Shown piece by piece: positions 8,140 through 16,762 of a stretch of DNA of 64,000 nucleotides. The first letter of the stretch is position 1. The number at the start of each line of letters is the position of its first letter. The notes under the pieces are model-generated. The model worked only from the letters and a program-made list of their open reading frames with translations. It was not told where the DNA came from and made no database searches. This DNA comes from an uncultured Eubacteriales bacterium (GTDB lineage Bacteria > Bacillota > Clostridia > Christensenellales > CAG-138), in assembly GCA_900549955.1 (NCBI GenBank), contig URQH01000001.1, positions 1-64,000 on the forward strand, in the 5' to 3' direction. Position numbers and translations under genes: made by a program.

Positions 8140-8730
8140 TTACGGTCTTTCCGCATCTGCTGGGGCGGCCTGTGCCGGCAGCGTCAGCCAGTGCGTAGCC
8201 CCGAGCAACGCCGCTTCCGTCTCGTCGTGCGTCGCCACGACGATCAGCTTCGCTCGCTCACGGATCAACGCCGCCGCTGCGTCCCGCCGCACCGCGTCCA
8301 GTCCGGTAAACGGCTCGTCCAGCAGCAACACGTCGTCCGAATATGCCAGCGCACGCGCCATGGCAACGCGGCGCCGCATGCCGCCCGACAGCGCATCCGG
8401 CCGACCGTCCATCGCCTGTGCAAGGTCCAGCCGGGCCAGCAGCTCGCGGGCCGTCCGCTCGTCGGACACCAGCGCGACGTTTTCCAGCGCCGTGCGCCAG
8501 GGCAGCAGACGATCCTCCTGAAATACCACGGAGACGCGGCGCCGTTTAAGCCCCGTCACGCATCCTGCATCCGGCCGCAACAGGCCGCACAGCACGCGCA
8601 GCAGCGTGGTCTTGCCGGAGCCGGACGCCCCCCTGAGGACGACCGTGCCGCAATCCGGCCACCGGTCGGACAGGCGCTCCAGCACCCGGTTGTCTCCAAA
8701 GCTGACAGAGATTTCGCGCAGTTCTATCAT
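8140..8730 (-). CDS. ABC importer ATP-binding protein (nitrate/sulfonate/thiamine-precursor type)
   Basis: 196 residues, short for an ATPase subunit. Walker A is GASGSGKTTL (near residue 36), signature LSGGMRRRVAMARAL, Walker B VLLLDEPFTG, and the switch His lies in VVATHDETEA. It energises import of the ligand caught by the product at 9463. The ATG at 8730 overlaps the permease stop by 4 bp (ATGA). It is the last gene of the regulator, binding protein, permease, ATPase operon. The family is the SsuB/TauB/ThiZ-like group; the substrate cannot be read from the sequence. Confidence 0.88.
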   Translation of the reverse strand: MIELREISVSFGDNRVLERLSDRWPDCGTVVLRGASGSGKTTLLRVLCGLLRPDAGCVTGLKRRRVSVVFQEDRLLPWRTALENVALVSDERTARELLARLDLAQAMDGRPDALSGGMRRRVAMARALAYSDDVLLLDEPFTGLDAVRRDAAAALIRERAKLIVVATHDETEAALLGATHWLTLPAQAAPADAERP

Positions 8731-9479
8731 GGCCGCACCTTCCGCGCCGCATACAGCAGCGCGCCTTCCAACAACAGAGACAGGAGGATGACGCACAGGG
8801 TCCAGGCAAACAGATCAGCCGTCTCCAACGTCAGTTTAGACTGGTACAAAAAGCTGCCGACCGCGCGCCTGGGCAGCGAGAGAATCTCGGCCGCAACACC
8901 TGATTTCCAAGCAAAGCCGAACGCCGTCGTACAGGCCGTCAAAAACTGCGGCATGGCAGATGGCACATAGATATGCCGGATCCGCTTCCAGGCGGGGAAC
9001 CCCTCCCGGTACACCCGCGCCATCTCCAGCAGCGCCGGATCGGTTGCGCGGATCGCGCCCAGCACGCTGGCCCACACGATCGGCAACACCATTAACAAGG
9101 CAATCCACACCGGCACCATGCCGGAAGGAAACCATAGTAACGCCAACAAGATGAACGACGTGACCGGCGTGGCCTTCACAATGCCGCGCAACGGCGCCAG
9201 CAGCGCATCCGCAAACCGCGACGCGCCGGTGAGCGCCCCCAGCAGCACCCCGCCGCACACGCCCAGTACAAACCCCAGCAGAATACGCCCGAGCGTGAGT
9301 CCAATGGCCGCCCAGCTCTCGGGCTGTGCGAGCAATGCAAAAAGCCGGCGCACGGTTTCCCCCGGCCCCGGCAGCAGCAACGGCCGCGCAACGGCCGCCG
9401 CCGCCCCCTGCCAGACCAGCAGGTAGACGGCGGCGATCAATAAACCGCGCAGCGCGCGACGCTCAATCCAGCGACGCAT
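8727..9479 (-). CDS. ABC importer permease (BinPDT type)
   Basis: About 250 residues with six predicted transmembrane segments, and a cytoplasmic EAA-like loop around EMARVYREGFPAWKRIRHIYVPSAMPQF, the docking site for the ATPase. It belongs to the SsuC/TauC/NrtB group. The start is uncertain: ATG 9479 (MRRWIERR) or ATG 9491 (MTRSMRRW), both inside the end of the binding-protein gene and without a strong ribosome site, so coupling is likely. Stop and next start share ATGA. Confidence 0.87.
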   Translation of the reverse strand: MRRWIERRALRGLLIAAVYLLVWQGAAAAVARPLLLPGPGETVRRLFALLAQPESWAAIGLTLGRILLGFVLGVCGGVLLGALTGASRFADALLAPLRGIVKATPVTSFILLALLWFPSGMVPVWIALLMVLPIVWASVLGAIRATDPALLEMARVYREGFPAWKRIRHIYVPSAMPQFLTACTTAFGFAWKSGVAAEILSLPRRAVGSFLYQSKLTLETADLFAWTLCVILLSLLLEGALLYAARKVRP

Positions 9480-10413
9480 AGAGCGCGTCATCCGGCAGCG
9501 CGCCGCCGACGGACGACGGATTGGCATCGAACAGCACCTGCAGCATGGCCTGAGAAGCCTGCCGCATCTCGTCGCCCGTTATACAGACGATGTTGCAGTT
9601 GGGAATGGCCCGGGCCGCAATCGCCTCGGAACCGACGATCCCCAGCTCGGCAATCAGCGCCGCCGCGTCCTCTTCCTCATTCACGCGGGTCGCCGAGTCG
9701 GCCGCAGCATCCAGAAACGCCTTCACCGCCTCCGGCTCCTCCTCGAGCACGGATTTGCGCACGATATAGCAGCCCTGCAGCAGCGTCGTGTCAGACACGG
9801 CGTCCCACTCCGCGGTCAGATCCAGCGCCACGCGCACCGAATCGTTCTTGAGCAGCACGGACGAGACGTTCGGCTCCGGCAGCATGGCCAGCTCCGCTTC
9901 GCCCGCCGCCATCATCGTCGCCAACGACGCATGCTCGGCCAGGTACTCCACCTCCACCTGCCCGGTCAGGCCGTTTTTCTCCAGCAGGTATTCAAGCACA
10001 AACTGCGGCGTGCTACCCTGGCCGGTGGCATACAGTTTTTTGCCCGCCAGATCGGCAAACGACTGCACCGTCTCCCCGTTCTCCAGGATGTACAGCACGC
10101 CCAGCGTATTGACCGCTATCATGACGGCCTCTCCCTCCGTGCGGTTGTACAACACCGCCGCGAGGTTGATGGGGACGGCCGCAATGTCGATCTCGCCGTT
10201 GATGAACTTGGCGCTCACGACGTCCGGCGCATCCTGCAGCTCTACAGGAAACTGCTCCGCCTGTTCCGACATGACATAGGCGAGGCCCATGCCAGTCGGC
10301 CCCTTCAGCGCCGCCACCTTCAGCACGGCCGGCGGCTCCTGCGCCGCACAGCCGACACAGGCGGCGGCCAAGAGCACCACAAGCAGCACACACACCATTC
10401 TTTTGTGTTTCAT
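9463..10413 (-). CDS. NMT1/SsuA-like ABC substrate-binding lipoprotein
   Basis: 316 residues. The start MKHKRMVC has AAGGAGG upstream; the signal peptide ends near VGC, so the mature protein should be lipid-anchored. The mature sequence has the fold order of NMT1/THI5-like binding proteins: LKVAALKGPTGMGLAYVM, then DVVSAKFINGEIDIAAVPINLAAVLYN, then GQGSTPQFVLEYLLEKNGL and LPEPNVSSVLL. Relatives bind sulfonates, nitrate or thiamine precursors; the ligand here is unknown. The start overlaps the regulator stop by 4 bp. Confidence 0.88.
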   Translation of the reverse strand: MKHKRMVCVLLVVLLAAACVGCAAQEPPAVLKVAALKGPTGMGLAYVMSEQAEQFPVELQDAPDVVSAKFINGEIDIAAVPINLAAVLYNRTEGEAVMIAVNTLGVLYILENGETVQSFADLAGKKLYATGQGSTPQFVLEYLLEKNGLTGQVEVEYLAEHASLATMMAAGEAELAMLPEPNVSSVLLKNDSVRVALDLTAEWDAVSDTTLLQGCYIVRKSVLEEEPEAVKAFLDAAADSATRVNEEEDAAALIAELGIVGSEAIAARAIPNCNIVCITGDEMRQASQAMLQVLFDANPSSVGGALPDDALYASLD

Positions 10414-11087
10414 GTTCTTTGTTCCTCCTTTGGGTACAATACGATAGTGCGCCGGTCGCGCCGGATGCGGCCCGCCGCCTGCAACGCGTCCATGGCGCGA
10501 TACAGCGTGGCGCGCGACACGCAAAGCGCGTCCGACAAAGCCGACAGGGAAAACGGCAGCTTGCAGACGCCGCCCTCCCCTGCATATTGTTGCAGCAGCA
10601 GCATGAGTCGCTCTTCCACGGACGGCTGCACAAAGCCCTCGATGCGGCGGTTCAAAAACCGGACGCGATCGGTCAGATACCGGAGATAGCGCTCCATCAA
10701 TCGCCCGTCCTCATGCAGCAGCCCCACGAACACCGGCTCCTCCACGAGCAGCGCACGCACCGGCGTCATGGCGCGAATGCTGACGACGTAGGGCTGGTTC
10801 GCGTCCTGAAACAGCGACGCAGCGCCAAAGAGGTCGCCCACGCGCAGCACGCTCATGAGCATCGTGTTGCAGCCGCCCTGTTTCTGCACCATCGCAGCGC
10901 CGGCGAGAACGACCCCAAGGCTGTTGGCAAACCGGGTCGGCGTATAGATGGTCTGGCCGCCGTCGAAGCGCGCCGTGGAGACGCCGCCGCGCTGCAACAC
11001 CTCCTGCAGCTGCTCAGCCGAAAAATCGAAAAACAGAGGAGTCTTTCGCAATGCGTCAAAGTCGCCTTTGCTCCATTCTACCTGCAT
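10410..11087 (-). CDS. Crp/Fnr-family transcription regulator
   Basis: 225 residues: an N-terminal cyclic-nucleotide-binding-like beta barrel (residues about 15-130, with GDLFGAASLF), a long helix, and a C-terminal helix-turn-helix (LSALSDALCVSRATLYRAMDALQ). The few Cys show no FNR-type cluster spacing, so an iron-sulfur sensor is unlikely. It leads the importer operon and overlaps the binding-protein gene by 4 bp, so it probably senses something linked to that substrate and controls the operon. A palindrome over its -35 (11141-11152) is a candidate autoregulatory operator. Confidence 0.88.
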   Translation of the reverse strand: MQVEWSKGDFDALRKTPLFFDFSAEQLQEVLQRGGVSTARFDGGQTIYTPTRFANSLGVVLAGAAMVQKQGGCNTMLMSVLRVGDLFGAASLFQDANQPYVVSIRAMTPVRALLVEEPVFVGLLHEDGRLMERYLRYLTDRVRFLNRRIEGFVQPSVEERLMLLLQQYAGEGGVCKLPFSLSALSDALCVSRATLYRAMDALQAAGRIRRDRRTIVLYPKEEQRT

Positions 11088-11111
11088 TGCGCCCCTCCTT
11101 TTTGTCTCATT

Positions 11112-11152
11112 TGATACATTAATACTATATCACAGGCCAATTGACACGTCAA
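11112..11152 (-). promoter_or_regulatory. Promoter and candidate operator of the Crp-like operon
   Basis: Minus strand -35 TTGACG (11152-11147), 17-nt spacer, -10 TATAGT (11129-11124). An inverted repeat TTGAC-AC-GTCAA (11141-11152) covers the -35, and a second, TGATA-N11-TATCA (11112-11132), covers the -10. Overlap of both core elements with dyads suggests repression or autoregulation by the Crp-like protein (inference). Confidence 0.6.
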
Positions 11153-11199
11153 CGGCAAACGACAAATTTCGTCAGGCGCCGGAAAAAAAGCATTATCCC

Positions 11200-11229
11200 T
11201 TGTTCCGGAGCTGCGTCATGGCGTATAAT
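11200..11229 (+). promoter_or_regulatory. Promoter of exonuclease III gene
   Basis: TTGTTC (11200-11205), 18-nt spacer, TATAAT (11224-11229). The start ATG is at 11237, so transcription would begin at or next to the start codon, implying a leaderless message. Confidence 0.6.
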
Positions 11230-11236
11230 GTTTGGC

Positions 11237-11995
11237 ATGAAGAAGATGCTATCGTGGAATGTTAACGGGCTACGCGCCTGCCTGGACAAGGGGTTTCTGG
11301 ACGTCGTCGCGGCGCAGGCGCCGGATCTGCTCGCGTTGCAGGAGACCAAGATGCAGCCGCACCAGGCCGACATCCCGCTCCCCGGCTACCGGCAATACTG
11401 GAACAGCGCGGAGAAGAAGGGCTATTCGGGCACGGCCGTGTTTTTGAAGGAGGCGCCGCTCGGCGTGGTTAACGGCATTGGCATGCCGGAATTCGACGTG
11501 GAAGGGCGCGTGATAACCGTAGAGCTGGACGGGTTTTACTTCGTCACCGCCTATACGCCGAACGCACAGGAGGGGCTCAAGCGTCTCGACTACCGCATGG
11601 CGTTTGAGGACGCGTTCCGCGCCTATCTCGTGTCGCTGGATGCGAAAAAGCCGGTCGTGGTATGCGGCGACCTGAACGTCGCGCATCAGGAGATCGACCT
11701 CAAAAACCCGGGGCCCAACCGGGGCGCCGCCGGGTTTTCCGACGAGGAACGCGGCAAGCTGACGGAGCTGCTCGCCGCCGGGTTTACGGACAGCTTTCGC
11801 CTGCTGTACCCGGAGGCGACCGGCGCCTATTCCTGGTGGAGCTACCGCTACGGCGCGCGCGCCCGCAACGCCGGGTGGCGCATCGACTACTTTCTCGTCT
11901 CCAACCGGCTTGCGCCGCGCGTGCGCGACAGCCTGATCCTGAACGACATCTATGGCAGCGACCATTGTCCCGTGTGCCTGCTGCTGGAGGACTGA
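11237..11995 (+). CDS. exoA: Exodeoxyribonuclease III / AP endonuclease
   Basis: 252 residues, the usual length of the Gram-positive ExoA/Xth enzyme. It cleaves 5' to abasic sites and has 3'-repair exonuclease activity in base excision repair. Hallmarks in order: LSWNVNGLRA, LLALQETKM (metal-binding Glu), YTPNAQEGL, VVCGDLNVAHQEIDL (Asp and Asn of the active site), GWRIDYFL and a final GSDHCPVCL (catalytic Asp-His). There is no Shine-Dalgarno sequence; a TATAAT lies 7 nt upstream. The maf gene follows 2 nt after the stop. Confidence 0.95.
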   Translation: MKKMLSWNVNGLRACLDKGFLDVVAAQAPDLLALQETKMQPHQADIPLPGYRQYWNSAEKKGYSGTAVFLKEAPLGVVNGIGMPEFDVEGRVITVELDGFYFVTAYTPNAQEGLKRLDYRMAFEDAFRAYLVSLDAKKPVVVCGDLNVAHQEIDLKNPGPNRGAAGFSDEERGKLTELLAAGFTDSFRLLYPEATGAYSWWSYRYGARARNAGWRIDYFLVSNRLAPRVRDSLILNDIYGSDHCPVCLLLED

Positions 11996-11997
11996 AA

Positions 11998-12573
11998 ATG
12001 CAGTTCATCCTAGCTTCCGAATCCCCGCGCCGGCGCGAGCTGCTTGCGCTGCTGGGGCTGGAGTTCACCGTTGTGACCAGCCACGTGGAGGAGCGGCCGC
12101 CGGCCGGCGCCACGCCGGCGGAGACCGTGCGCGCCCTCTCGCTGCAAAAGGCGGAGGCCGTGGCCGCGCTGTACCCGCACGACTGCGTGATCGGCGCGGA
12201 TACGATCGTCTATTTTGCAGGCGAGATCCTCGGCAAGCCCCACACGCCGGAGAACGCCGTGCGCTATCTCTCGCGGCTGCAGGGCCGGACGCACACGGTC
12301 TATACCGGCGTGACGGTCATCGCCAACGGGCGCGCCGACACGCGCCACGCCACGACCGACGTGACCTTTGCCCCGATGACGCAGCGGGAAATCGAGTGGT
12401 ACGTCGGCACCGGCGACCCGCTGGACAAGGCCGGCGCCTATGGCGCGCAGGGTCCGTTCGGCGCGTTTATCGAGCGCATTGAGGGCACCTATTTCAACGT
12501 CATCGGCCTGCCGTTGCCGCTGCTGTACCGCATGCTGCGCGACGCGGGCGCGCTGCCGGCCGACCGCACATGA
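11998..12573 (+). CDS. maf: Maf-type nucleoside triphosphate pyrophosphatase
   Basis: 191 residues. The protein opens FILASESPRRRELL, the Maf signature, and has AVIGADT-like DCVIGADTIVYF, GRTHTVYTGV and KAGAYGAQG, the conserved substrate-binding and catalytic segments of the dTTP/UTP pyrophosphatase subgroup (YhdE-like). Such enzymes remove modified or excess pyrimidine nucleotides and affect septation. It lies between exoA and uvrC, overlapping uvrC by 4 bp (ATGA). Confidence 0.93.
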   Translation: MQFILASESPRRRELLALLGLEFTVVTSHVEERPPAGATPAETVRALSLQKAEAVAALYPHDCVIGADTIVYFAGEILGKPHTPENAVRYLSRLQGRTHTVYTGVTVIANGRADTRHATTDVTFAPMTQREIEWYVGTGDPLDKAGAYGAQGPFGAFIERIEGTYFNVIGLPLPLLYRMLRDAGALPADRT

Positions 12574-14483
12574 ACCAAATCATCGAAGAAAAACTAAAGC
12601 TGCTCCCCTCCGCCCCCGGCGTCTACAAGATGTTCAACGCCGCGGGGGAGGTCATCTACGTCGGCAAGGCCGTGTCGCTGAAGAACCGCGTGCGCCAGTA
12701 CTTCCAGTCCTCGCGCAACCACACGCCCAAAGTCCGCGCCATGGTCAGCCACGTGGCGGATTTTGAGATCCTCCGCACCTCGAATGAGACGGAGGCGCTC
12801 ACGCTCGAATCCAACCTCATCAAGCAGTTCAAGCCCAAGTACAACATCCTGCTCAAGGACGACAAGCACTTCCCCTATGTGCGCATCGACTACCGGCAGG
12901 ACTTTCCGCGCGTGGAGATCGTCCGCCGCGTGGGCAAGGACGGCGCGCGTTACCTGGGTCCGTTCCTGTCCGGCATCGCGCTGCACGACAGCATGAACGT
13001 CGTGCGCGAACACTTCCCCGTGCGCCACTGCAAAAAGGACCTGAAGCGCGCCATGGCGCGCCGGGAGCGCCCGTGCCTGATGTACCATGTGGGCAAGTGC
13101 TGCGCCCCGTGCTCCGGCAACGTGACACGGGAGGCCTATCATGCGATGCTCGATGAAATTTGCGCCTTCCTCACGGGGCACACGGAAGCCGTCGTCCATA
13201 AGCTCACCGCCGAGATGGAGCAGGCCGCCGCGGCGCTCCAGTTTGAGCGCGCCGCCGCGCTGCGCGACAGCATCCGCGCCATCGAAACGCTGCACGACAA
13301 GCAAGTGGTCATCGGCACACACAAGAACATGGCGGACGTGTTTGCGCTCGGCCGCCTGGGTGACAACGTGCTGGTATTTGCGCTCTTTGTCCGCGACGGC
13401 AAGGTGATCGGCACGGAAAAATTCCATATGCGCGCGGACGCCGGCGAGACCGACGCGGAGATCCTCTCCGCCTTCCTCAAGCAATACTATCTGGAAGTGG
13501 CCACGTTCCCGCCGGAGATCCTGCTGCACAGCGCGGCGGCGGACATGGACGCCATCGCCGCCTGGCTCGGCGAGCGCGCCGGCCGCAAGATACACCTGTA
13601 TGTGCCGCAGCGCGGCGACAAGGCCCAGCTTGCCAGGCTGGCCTATCGCAACTGCGTGGACGCGCTCGAAAAGGACGCCGCCCTGCAGGCGCGCGCGTGG
13701 GAGCGCGGCGAAGGCGCGCTGGCGGAGCTGTCCGGCGTGCTGGGGCTGGAGAGCATCCCCGCCAGGCTGGAATGCTTTGACAACTCGCACATCCAGGGGC
13801 GCGACACCGTGTCGTCCATGGTCGTGTTCACCGACGGCCAGCCGGACCGGAAGGCCTACCGGCGGTTCCGGATCCGCGCGGAAGCCGAAGGCGACGACCT
13901 CGTGGCCATGCGCGAAGCGCTGACCCGGCGCTTTGCCCGCTTCCAGAGCGGCGCGCCCGGCTTTGACCGTCTCCCCGACCTGCTCGTCATCGACGGCGGG
14001 CGTACCCAGCTCGACGTGGCAATGGAGGTGCTGAACGAGGCGGGGCTGTCGTTCGTCCCGTGCATCGGCCTCGCGGAGGCGCACGAGCTGATCTATCAGC
14101 CCGGGGAGCCGCTGCCGCTGGAACTGCCCCGCAACAGCGCCGCACTGCACCTGCTGGAGCGCATCCGCGACGAGGCGCACCGCTTTGCCATCACCTACCA
14201 CCGCAGCCTGCGGCAAAAAAATGCGCTCTTCTCCGTGCTCGACCAGATCGACGGGATTGGCGAGCGCAGGAAGCGCGCCCTGTTCGACGCATTTGTGACG
14301 CTTGACGCCATGAAAAACGCCTCCGTGGAGGCGCTTGCGGCCATACCTGCCATGAACCACGCCGCTGCACGCGCCGTATACGCACACTTCCACCCGGAAG
14401 AGCCGACCGGCAACGGCCGCGCGCCCGGCGAACATGGCAGCGGGGACGGCGAAGCAGAGGAAACGGCAAACCGGACGGACTAG
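12570..14483 (+). CDS. uvrC: UvrABC excinuclease subunit C
   Basis: 637 residues, family length. An N-terminal GIY-YIG nuclease domain (PGVYKMF...VIYVGKA, residues about 15-90) makes the 3' incision. A Cys-rich link (CLMYHVGKCCAPC) follows, then a UVR helix pair (LQFERAAALRDSI) for UvrB contact, an RNase-H-like domain (ECFDNSHIQG, DLLVIDGGRTQL) for the 5' incision, and C-terminal helix-hairpin-helix motifs (LDQIDGIGERRKRAL). It acts in nucleotide excision repair. The end has an extra hydrophilic tail of about 30 residues. Confidence 0.97.
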   Translation: MNQIIEEKLKLLPSAPGVYKMFNAAGEVIYVGKAVSLKNRVRQYFQSSRNHTPKVRAMVSHVADFEILRTSNETEALTLESNLIKQFKPKYNILLKDDKHFPYVRIDYRQDFPRVEIVRRVGKDGARYLGPFLSGIALHDSMNVVREHFPVRHCKKDLKRAMARRERPCLMYHVGKCCAPCSGNVTREAYHAMLDEICAFLTGHTEAVVHKLTAEMEQAAAALQFERAAALRDSIRAIETLHDKQVVIGTHKNMADVFALGRLGDNVLVFALFVRDGKVIGTEKFHMRADAGETDAEILSAFLKQYYLEVATFPPEILLHSAAADMDAIAAWLGERAGRKIHLYVPQRGDKAQLARLAYRNCVDALEKDAALQARAWERGEGALAELSGVLGLESIPARLECFDNSHIQGRDTVSSMVVFTDGQPDRKAYRRFRIRAEAEGDDLVAMREALTRRFARFQSGAPGFDRLPDLLVIDGGRTQLDVAMEVLNEAGLSFVPCIGLAEAHELIYQPGEPLPLELPRNSAALHLLERIRDEAHRFAITYHRSLRQKNALFSVLDQIDGIGERRKRALFDAFVTLDAMKNASVEALAAIPAMNHAAARAVYAHFHPEEPTGNGRAPGEHGSGDGEAEETANRTD

Positions 14484-14502
14484 AAAGCAGAATAGACAGA
14501 AA

Positions 14503-14534
14503 CGCGGCGCATGCCATTTGAGGCATGCGCCGCG
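14503..14534. terminator. Bidirectional terminator between uvrC and the EF-G paralogue
   Basis: A 13-bp stem CGCGGCGCATGCC / GGCATGCGCCGCG with loop ATTTGA lies between two convergent genes. The T-rich side is on the minus strand (GTTTCTGTC). Confidence 0.7.
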
Positions 14535-14570
14535 CGCGTTGTACCGTTGTGTTGGGGGGCCGGGACGCGG

Positions 14571-16643
14571 TTATTCGTCCTCTTCGTCCTCGCGCTTGGC
14601 CTGCTCGATGATCTTCTGCGCCAGGTTGGCCGGCACGTCTTCATAGCGCACGAACTCGGACTTGAAGGAGCCGCGCGCCTGCGTCATGGAGCGCAGATCC
14701 GTCGCGTACTTGAACATCTCGGACAGCGGCGCTTCCGCCACGACCTCCGTGCCGCCTTCGACCGGGTTCATGCCCAGCATGCGACCGCGACGGCGGTTCA
14801 GATCGCCGATGATGTCGCCCACGCATTCGGACGGGACGAGGATGTCATACCGGTAGATGGGCTCGATCAGCGCGGGAGACGCCTTGGCGCACGCCGCCTT
14901 ATAGGACAGGCGGGCAGCCGATTTGAACGCCACTTCCTTGGAGTCGACGGGGTGATACTTGCCGTCGTACAGCGTGGCCTTTACGCCCACCATCGGATAA
15001 CCGGCCAGTACGCCGTGCACCATGGCCTCGCGAAGGCCCTTTTCGACGGCGGGGATGTACTCCTTCGGCACCACGCCGCCGACGATCGCGTTGACAAACT
15101 CGAAGTCCACGCCCTCGTCCGCAGGCTCAAACCGCATCTGCACGACGCCGAACTGGCCGCTGCCGCCGGACTGCTTCTTGTGCTTGCCTTCCGCCTCCGC
15201 GCTCGAGCGGATCGTCTCGCGGTACGGGATACGCGGGTCGGACAGCACCGCCTCGACGTTGGACTTGTTCTTCAGCTTGCTGCACACCACGTCGATGTGC
15301 ATCTCGCCCAGCCCCTGGATAAGCACATCGCCCGTTTCGGCATTCTTTTCGATGAGGATGGTCGGGTCTTCCTCGCGGATGCGGTTCAGGCCGGAAATGA
15401 CCTTGTCGTCCTCGCCCTGCTTCTTGGCGGTCACCGCCAGGCTGATGCACGGCGCGGGGAACTCGATCGGGGCAAAGCGGACCGGTTTGGCGGCGTCGCA
15501 CAGCGTGTCGCCGGTCGCGGTATACTGCAGCTTACCCAGCGCGCCGATGTCGCCTGCATTGAGCTTGTCCAGCGCAATGGTCTTCTTGCCGCGCATGAGA
15601 TACGGCGCGCTCGGCTTTTCCGACTTCTCAGCGTTGGCATTGTAGGGCGCCAGATTGGCGTCCAGGGAGCCGGCGTACACCTTGATGATGGAGTATTTGC
15701 CGAACTGGTCGATGACCGTCTTAACGACCTGGGCCGCAAACGGGCCGTCCGCCTGCAGTTCCACTTCGGCGCCGGTCTTGACGTCCATGGCCTTCTTCGG
15801 CTTGACCTGATCGGCGGCGGGCAGATAGTGCACCATGTTGTCGAGCAGCGTCGCCACGCCGATGTTGGGCGCGGCGGCCACGCAGCACACCGGCGTCACG
15901 ACGCCCTCGCGCACGCCGATGGAGAGGCCGCGCAGGATGTCCTCGCGCGGGAGCTCGCCCTCTTCAAAATACTTTTCCATGAGCTCCTCGTCGCTCTCGG
16001 CGGCAGCCTCGGTCAGCTTTTCATACAGCGCCTGCGCTTCTGCGGCGAGATTGCCGGGGATGTCGATCTCCTTTTCGCCCTTGCCGTCGAACAGCTTGCC
16101 CGTCATATGCACGATGTCGACATAGCCCTTGAACGCGCCGCCCTCAATGATGGGCAGCTGAATGGGCACGACGGACGGGCCGAACTTCTCGTTGATGGCG
16201 GCCATGACCTTTTCAAAGTTCGCGTTCTCGCGGTCGAGCTGGTTGATGACCATCATGCGGGCCTTGCTCTGCTTCTGGCACATGGCCATGGCCTTTTCCG
16301 CACCGACAACGGGGCCGGAAACCGCGCCAACGACGATCAGCGCACTGTCCGCAAGCTCCATCGCCGCCGTCACTTCGCCGTAAAAGTCGAAAAAGCCCGG
16401 CGCATCGATCACGTTGACTTTGGTCCCCTTCCATTCCAGCGGCGCCAGCGCCAAGTTGATGGAGATGTTCCGTTTGATCTCCTCGGGATCAAAGTCGGTG
16501 GTCGTGGTGCCGTTCTCGACCTTGCCCAGGCGCTCCAGCAGGCCGGCGTTGAACAGCATAGCTTCCGTCAACGTGGTCTTGCCCTCACCGCCATGGCCGA
16601 ATACGCCTATGTTGCGGATGTCCTTTGCGGTATACACTTTCAT
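14571..16643 (-). CDS. Elongation factor G-like translational GTPase
   Basis: 690 residues with the five-domain layout of EF-G. G1 is GHGGEGKTT instead of the usual GHVDHGKTT, G3 is DAPGFFDF, and G4 is NQLDREN in place of NKxD. These departures mark the EF-G-like (FusA2-type) branch rather than the housekeeping factor; its role is not well defined. The C-terminus ends in an acidic EDEEDE. AGGGGG precedes the ATG by 8 nt and a TATAAT is at 16713-16708. It is a single-gene unit ending at the hairpin 14503-14534. Confidence 0.9.
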   Translation of the reverse strand: MKVYTAKDIRNIGVFGHGGEGKTTLTEAMLFNAGLLERLGKVENGTTTTDFDPEEIKRNISINLALAPLEWKGTKVNVIDAPGFFDFYGEVTAAMELADSALIVVGAVSGPVVGAEKAMAMCQKQSKARMMVINQLDRENANFEKVMAAINEKFGPSVVPIQLPIIEGGAFKGYVDIVHMTGKLFDGKGEKEIDIPGNLAAEAQALYEKLTEAAAESDEELMEKYFEEGELPREDILRGLSIGVREGVVTPVCCVAAAPNIGVATLLDNMVHYLPAADQVKPKKAMDVKTGAEVELQADGPFAAQVVKTVIDQFGKYSIIKVYAGSLDANLAPYNANAEKSEKPSAPYLMRGKKTIALDKLNAGDIGALGKLQYTATGDTLCDAAKPVRFAPIEFPAPCISLAVTAKKQGEDDKVISGLNRIREEDPTILIEKNAETGDVLIQGLGEMHIDVVCSKLKNKSNVEAVLSDPRIPYRETIRSSAEAEGKHKKQSGGSGQFGVVQMRFEPADEGVDFEFVNAIVGGVVPKEYIPAVEKGLREAMVHGVLAGYPMVGVKATLYDGKYHPVDSKEVAFKSAARLSYKAACAKASPALIEPIYRYDILVPSECVGDIIGDLNRRRGRMLGMNPVEGGTEVVAEAPLSEMFKYATDLRSMTQARGSFKSEFVRYEDVPANLAQKIIEQAKREDEEDE

Positions 16644-16762
16644 TCCGGTACCCCCTAAAATTGCTTTTGTATGCGCATGAATTGTTGCCCGTCAGCCGGG
16701 AAAACCCATTATAGCCAAAATCTATATTATCAGTTTCGTCACCGCTTGTAAACCATGAATTT

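Noticed and set aside
7825..8970. Long plus-strand open frame of about 380 codons, containing GEKGIRTLDTVPRIHDFQSC
   Set aside because: It is read across the antisense of tRNA-Ser and its terminator and then antisense to the ABC ATPase and permease. This peptide is a familiar artefact of translating antisense tRNA-Ser.
12594..14435. Long minus-strand open frame opposite uvrC
   Set aside because: Shadow of a fully conserved uvrC; composition is His/Arg/Val-rich as expected from antisense of GC-rich codons.
14511..16658. 715-codon plus-strand open frame opposite the EF-G-like gene
   Set aside because: It is a GC-rich shadow; the minus-strand frame has full family homology, and the shadow has no ribosome site or domain.
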